Source: an uncultured Methanobrevibacter sp.
GTDB lineage: Archaea; Methanobacteriota; Methanobacteria; Methanobacteriales; Methanobacteriaceae
Reading direction: 5' to 3'
Length of the DNA stretch: 16,482 nt
Assembly (NCBI GenBank): GCA_905235495.1
Contig: CAJOMK010000014.1
Span: 1 to 16,482 of the forward strand
Under the pieces are notes generated by a model. The model was not told where the DNA came from. It worked only from the letters and a program-made list of their open reading frames with translations, and did not search any database. Shown here one piece after another: positions 13,779 through 16,482 of the stretch (its first letter is position 1; every line of letters starts with the position of its first letter). Made by a program: the position numbers and the translations under genes.

Positions 13779-15791
13779 CTATAAGACCACATTAAAAGTA
13801 GTCAACAACAAGTTAACAAGGAATCCCATACAAAATGCAAGAATAATACTCATTATAGCAATTAGACCCGCTAATTTTACACCTCTTTCCTTAATCATGA
13901 TTATCAATTGAGCTACACACGGCAAGAACAATGTTAAGGTTACAGATGCAACAAGCAATTGAACTCCAGTCAATTGACTTTGGATTACCATAAGTCCTGC
14001 TGCACCAAAGTCCCTTCTAAAGAATCCAAGTACAAAAGAGGAACTTGTAGATGTTGGAAGGCCAATTGCATTAACGACAGGACTTACACAAGAGTTTATC
14101 CATTGGAAAATACCGCATAAGTCAAGTGCCCAAATGATTACACTGATTAAAATGAAGATTGGAATCAGTTCCCTAATATACATTACAAGACGTGTCCAAG
14201 TCTTTTTAGCGATATGTGATAATTTAGGCCATCTTAAAGGAGGCAATTCCATAAAGAAACTTGGTTGTGCACCTGGAACAAACCTTTTTGCAAGATATCC
14301 AAGAACAACAAAGTTGAGTAAAATCACTGCAAGCCAAATCCATATGGACTTTGGATGCTGGGATAAAAGCGCCATGATTACTCCAAGCTGTGCAGAACAA
14401 GGAATTGTCAAAGCCATAAGCATTACAGCAATATTACGTTCCCTTCTTGTTTCCAATGTTCTTGTAACCATTGCAGCCATACTTCCACATCCTACTGCAA
14501 GAACAAATGGAATAACACTTCTTCCACTTAATCCAATTCTCTTAAATACATTATCTACAAGCAAAGCAAGCCTTGGCAGATATCCGCTGTCTTCAAGTAT
14601 TGAAAATACAATGAAGAAAAGGGATACAATTGGGAGAATAATACCAAACCCATAGGTTAAACCAAGTGTCACAATACCATATTCACCTACAAACAAGTTT
14701 TGTATTGGCACCCATGGAACATAGTGAACAACAACAGCTGTTACTGCAGGGTTTATGTATTGACCGAATATTATATTTTCCAAAAAGTCTACAAGAATTC
14801 CTGCTCCAAGAACCCCTACAATCAAGTAAAGTCCAAAGTACAATACAAAGGCAAGGATAATCAGTCCATATATAGGGTGAATCATTATTCTACTTATCTT
14901 TTCACCTAAACTATCCATATCCTGAATGTTTACGCTATCTATTGTTGTGTAATTTGATTTAATGTATTTAGCATAATCAGCAAGTTTAAGCTTTGTAAGA
15001 TACTTGACAGGCTCATCAAACTTAGCCCTTTGCTTTTCAATAATCTGAAACAATTTGGAGTAGTCTTCCTTCTCCTTAATTAGATTTTCACTGTCTTCGT
15101 CTCCTTCAAGCAATGAAACTGCCAAATATCTTTTGGAAACTGTATAAGTTCCAGAAATATTATTTTTGATTTCAGAAATGGCTATTTCTATGGATCTTCC
15201 ATAATCTACGTCCAATGTTTTAGATTGATTCAAAATTTCATTTTCAATTGAGTCATAGTTTACAATTGTGTGCTTTAACTCTTCTAAACCCCTATTTTCT
15301 GCAGCAGCAGTTAAAACAACTGGAATTCCAAGTTCAGAGGATAATTCTTCTGCATCTACAAATGCTCCCATAGCCTCAAACTCATCCATCATGTTTAAAA
15401 CTAAAATCACTTCTTTACCTGCTTCAATCAATTGCAAAGTGAGATCTATGGATTTTTCTATATTCTTAGCATCCAAAACATGAACCATCAAGTCAAATCT
15501 TTCATCAAATACCAATAATTTCGCTACTCTTTCCTCTTCAGTGATTGTGTTTAAGTCATAAAGTCCTGGAGGGTCAGTTATATGAACAGTCTTCCCTTCA
15601 TATGTGAAATTACCCTCATCGATATCTACAGTGGTTCCAGGATAATTGGAAACCATAGCTGTCATACCTGTTAATTTATTAAATGTTAAGCTTTTTCCCA
15701 CATTAGGACTTCCAATCAAGAGAACATTTTTATAATAGGTATTATCATGTTTAGCATTAGAGTCATTCTTAGTGTCTATATATTTAGCCAT
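13779..15791 (-). CDS. feoB: ferrous iron transporter FeoB
   Basis: A 670-residue iron(II) importer with a cytoplasmic GTPase domain and membrane channel. GTPase motifs: G1 GSPNVGKS (27-34), G2 Thr in YPGTTVD (50-56), G3 DPPG (73-76) and G4 NMMD (133-136). A helical spacer follows to about residue 300. The membrane part holds the FeoB gate motifs VGCGSMAAMVTRT and PCSAQLGV, with their conserved cysteines, and the C-terminal FFRRDFGAAGL. An unusual hydrophilic N-terminal extension of about 20 residues precedes the G domain. The start at 15791 follows GAGAGGAT. It heads the cluster feoB - Cys-rich protein - DtxR/FeoA. Expression is probably iron-regulated from the promoter region upstream. Confidence 0.97.
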   Translation of the reverse strand: MAKYIDTKNDSNAKHDNTYYKNVLLIGSPNVGKSLTFNKLTGMTAMVSNYPGTTVDIDEGNFTYEGKTVHITDPPGLYDLNTITEEERVAKLLVFDERFDLMVHVLDAKNIEKSIDLTLQLIEAGKEVILVLNMMDEFEAMGAFVDAEELSSELGIPVVLTAAAENRGLEELKHTIVNYDSIENEILNQSKTLDVDYGRSIEIAISEIKNNISGTYTVSKRYLAVSLLEGDEDSENLIKEKEDYSKLFQIIEKQRAKFDEPVKYLTKLKLADYAKYIKSNYTTIDSVNIQDMDSLGEKISRIMIHPIYGLIILAFVLYFGLYLIVGVLGAGILVDFLENIIFGQYINPAVTAVVVHYVPWVPIQNLFVGEYGIVTLGLTYGFGIILPIVSLFFIVFSILEDSGYLPRLALLVDNVFKRIGLSGRSVIPFVLAVGCGSMAAMVTRTLETRRERNIAVMLMALTIPCSAQLGVIMALLSQHPKSIWIWLAVILLNFVVLGYLAKRFVPGAQPSFFMELPPLRWPKLSHIAKKTWTRLVMYIRELIPIFILISVIIWALDLCGIFQWINSCVSPVVNAIGLPTSTSSSFVLGFFRRDFGAAGLMVIQSQLTGVQLLVASVTLTLFLPCVAQLIIMIKERGVKLAGLIAIMSIILAFCMGFLVNLLLTTFNVVL

Positions 15792-16100
15792 TTTTATCCT
15801 CTCAAAAATTTATAAAAACCTTTTTTAAAGAATTATTTTTTAAAAATAATCATTAAATTAAAACCTATTTTGCCCTTTATCTATATGTAAATGTATATCT
15901 AAAAAAAAAAATAGATTATATATCATTTATTTAAATAATTAGGCATGACTAAATTATTATAGTATTATTAAGTATATAAATATTTCTATAAAGTAATAAT
16001 TAAGAGAATTAGGATAAAAATTCAAATATAGAAAAAAAAAATCTTTTTGAAAAATATCTAAAAGAATCAATGCAAAGATAGTAAAAAAAAATGGGGAGAA
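15792..16100. other. feoB upstream region with candidate operators
   Basis: No gene is visible. A 19-bp palindrome (ATTATTTTT 15832-15840, centre T, AAAAATAAT 15842-15850) overlaps a possible feoB TATA region 41-60 bases before the ATG. Farther up, TTAGGCATGACTAA (15939-15952) is a near-palindrome and one of few GC-containing words here; it resembles boxes bound by DtxR/MntR-type repressors. Both are only candidates, and the AT-rich background makes chance palindromes likely. Confidence 0.35.
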
Positions 16101-16127
16101 AAGAAAAGAGAATTCATCTCTTTTCTT
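16083..16127 (-). terminator. hairpin terminator after the right-edge gene
   Basis: A perfect 11-bp inverted repeat (AAGAAAAGAGA 16101-16111, TCTCTTTTCTT 16117-16127) with a 5-base loop is followed on the minus strand, about ten bases on, by a run of T (A run at 16083-16091). It lies downstream of the stop at 16268 and fits a terminator for that gene. Confidence 0.55.
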
Positions 16128-16190
16128 ATTCATATTGTGTTTAAAAATACTAGCTAAGATTAAAAATAAAGAGAATAAACCCTTAAAGAT

Positions 16191-16216
16191 AGTATATACT
16201 TTATAGTATATAAAGT
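16191..16216. repeat. overlapping palindromes near the right-edge gene
   Basis: AGTATATACT (16191-16200) is a perfect 10-bp palindrome. It overlaps an inverted repeat with 8-bp arms, ACTTTATA (16198-16205) and TATAAAGT (16209-16216). The pair lies 50-75 bases beyond the 3' end of the partial gene. Function unknown; AT-rich chance is possible. Confidence 0.3.
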
Positions 16217-16267
16217 TTACTTGAAAAATTATAAAATTTAATTGACTTCTTTTTTTAAATAAAATAA

Positions 16268-16482
16268 TTATTTAGTTTTGGAAGCTATAATAACCTCTTT
16301 AATGTTGTGTGGAGGAAGTTCAATCTTATAGTCTAAAACCTTAAGCAAAGCTTCAGTACCTTTTCTTCCACTAGAACTTGCCTGTTACCTCTTCAATTTG
16401 GTCAGAATTTACTTGTAAAATATCGATTCCATCTACAAATTGATCTGTTACGAAAAGACCAGTTCCATATTTTTCAGACTTT
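16268..16482 (-). pseudogene. 3' end of an unrecognised gene with an apparent frameshift
   Basis: The gene enters from the right edge. Reading inward, one frame gives KSEKYGTGLFVTDQFVDG and continues to EEVTGKF, then meets TAG at 16371-16373. The +1 frame continues smoothly as ASSSGRKGTEALLKVLDYK and runs to TAA at 16268-16270, ending IASKTK. Removing one G near 16380-16384 gives a single continuous C-terminus. Both parts look like one globular protein with normal codon use. Either the gene is recently broken or the assembly has a one-base error. I do not recognise the family from this fragment of about 70 residues. Confidence 0.55.

Overview
The window reads as chromosome of a low-GC methanogenic archaeon of the order Methanobacteriales, most likely Methanobrevibacter. 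This is inferred from gene content and style: a HisA-like TIM-barrel protein of the type found in methanogens, a FeoA domain fused to a DtxR-like regulator, amt-glnK, GGTGA-type ribosome binding sites, a TTG start, T-run terminators and very AT-rich intergenic DNA. No rRNA or 16S is present, so the genus is not proven. There are no tRNAs, CRISPR arrays, insertion sequences or phage genes.

Layout. 265-3586 (minus): an NSS-family sodium-coupled amino-acid transporter, then amt-glnK (ammonium channel and its PII regulator). A likely NrpR-type operator lies at the amt promoter. Between glnK and its terminator is a GC-richer, hairpin-rich block of unknown nature. 4000-4408 (plus): a secreted, very acidic, sequon-rich protein whose frame is broken by a perfect 7-bp tandem duplication. 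4612-6915 (plus): an XRE-cupin regulator followed by an acyl-CoA synthetase. 7168-8625 (plus): a mercuric-reductase/lipoamide-dehydrogenase-like flavoprotein with an atypical C-terminus.

8791-11589 (minus): a metal-efflux operon with an ArsR/SmtB sensor and a P1B ATPase. The usual N-terminal HMA domain of the pump is replaced by tandem Cys/His modules and a His-rich tract. 11790-12743 (minus): a 59-residue two-helix membrane protein, too short for usual ORF cut-offs, and a HisA-like protein preceded by a 41-bp tandem repeat. 12827-15791 (minus): an iron-uptake cluster of feoB, a Cys-rich zinc-ribbon protein, and a DtxR-like regulator with a shortened DNA-binding region fused to FeoA. The right edge holds the 3' end of an unrecognised minus-strand gene with an apparent frameshift.

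Functionally the window is mostly nutrient and metal homeostasis: nitrogen uptake under PII control, soft-metal/zinc efflux under ArsR control, and ferrous iron import with an unusual regulator. The most novel-looking material is the modular metal-binding N-terminus of the P1B ATPase, the DtxR-FeoA protein lacking part of the helix-turn-helix, the possibly phase-variable secreted acidic protein, and the structured block downstream of glnK.
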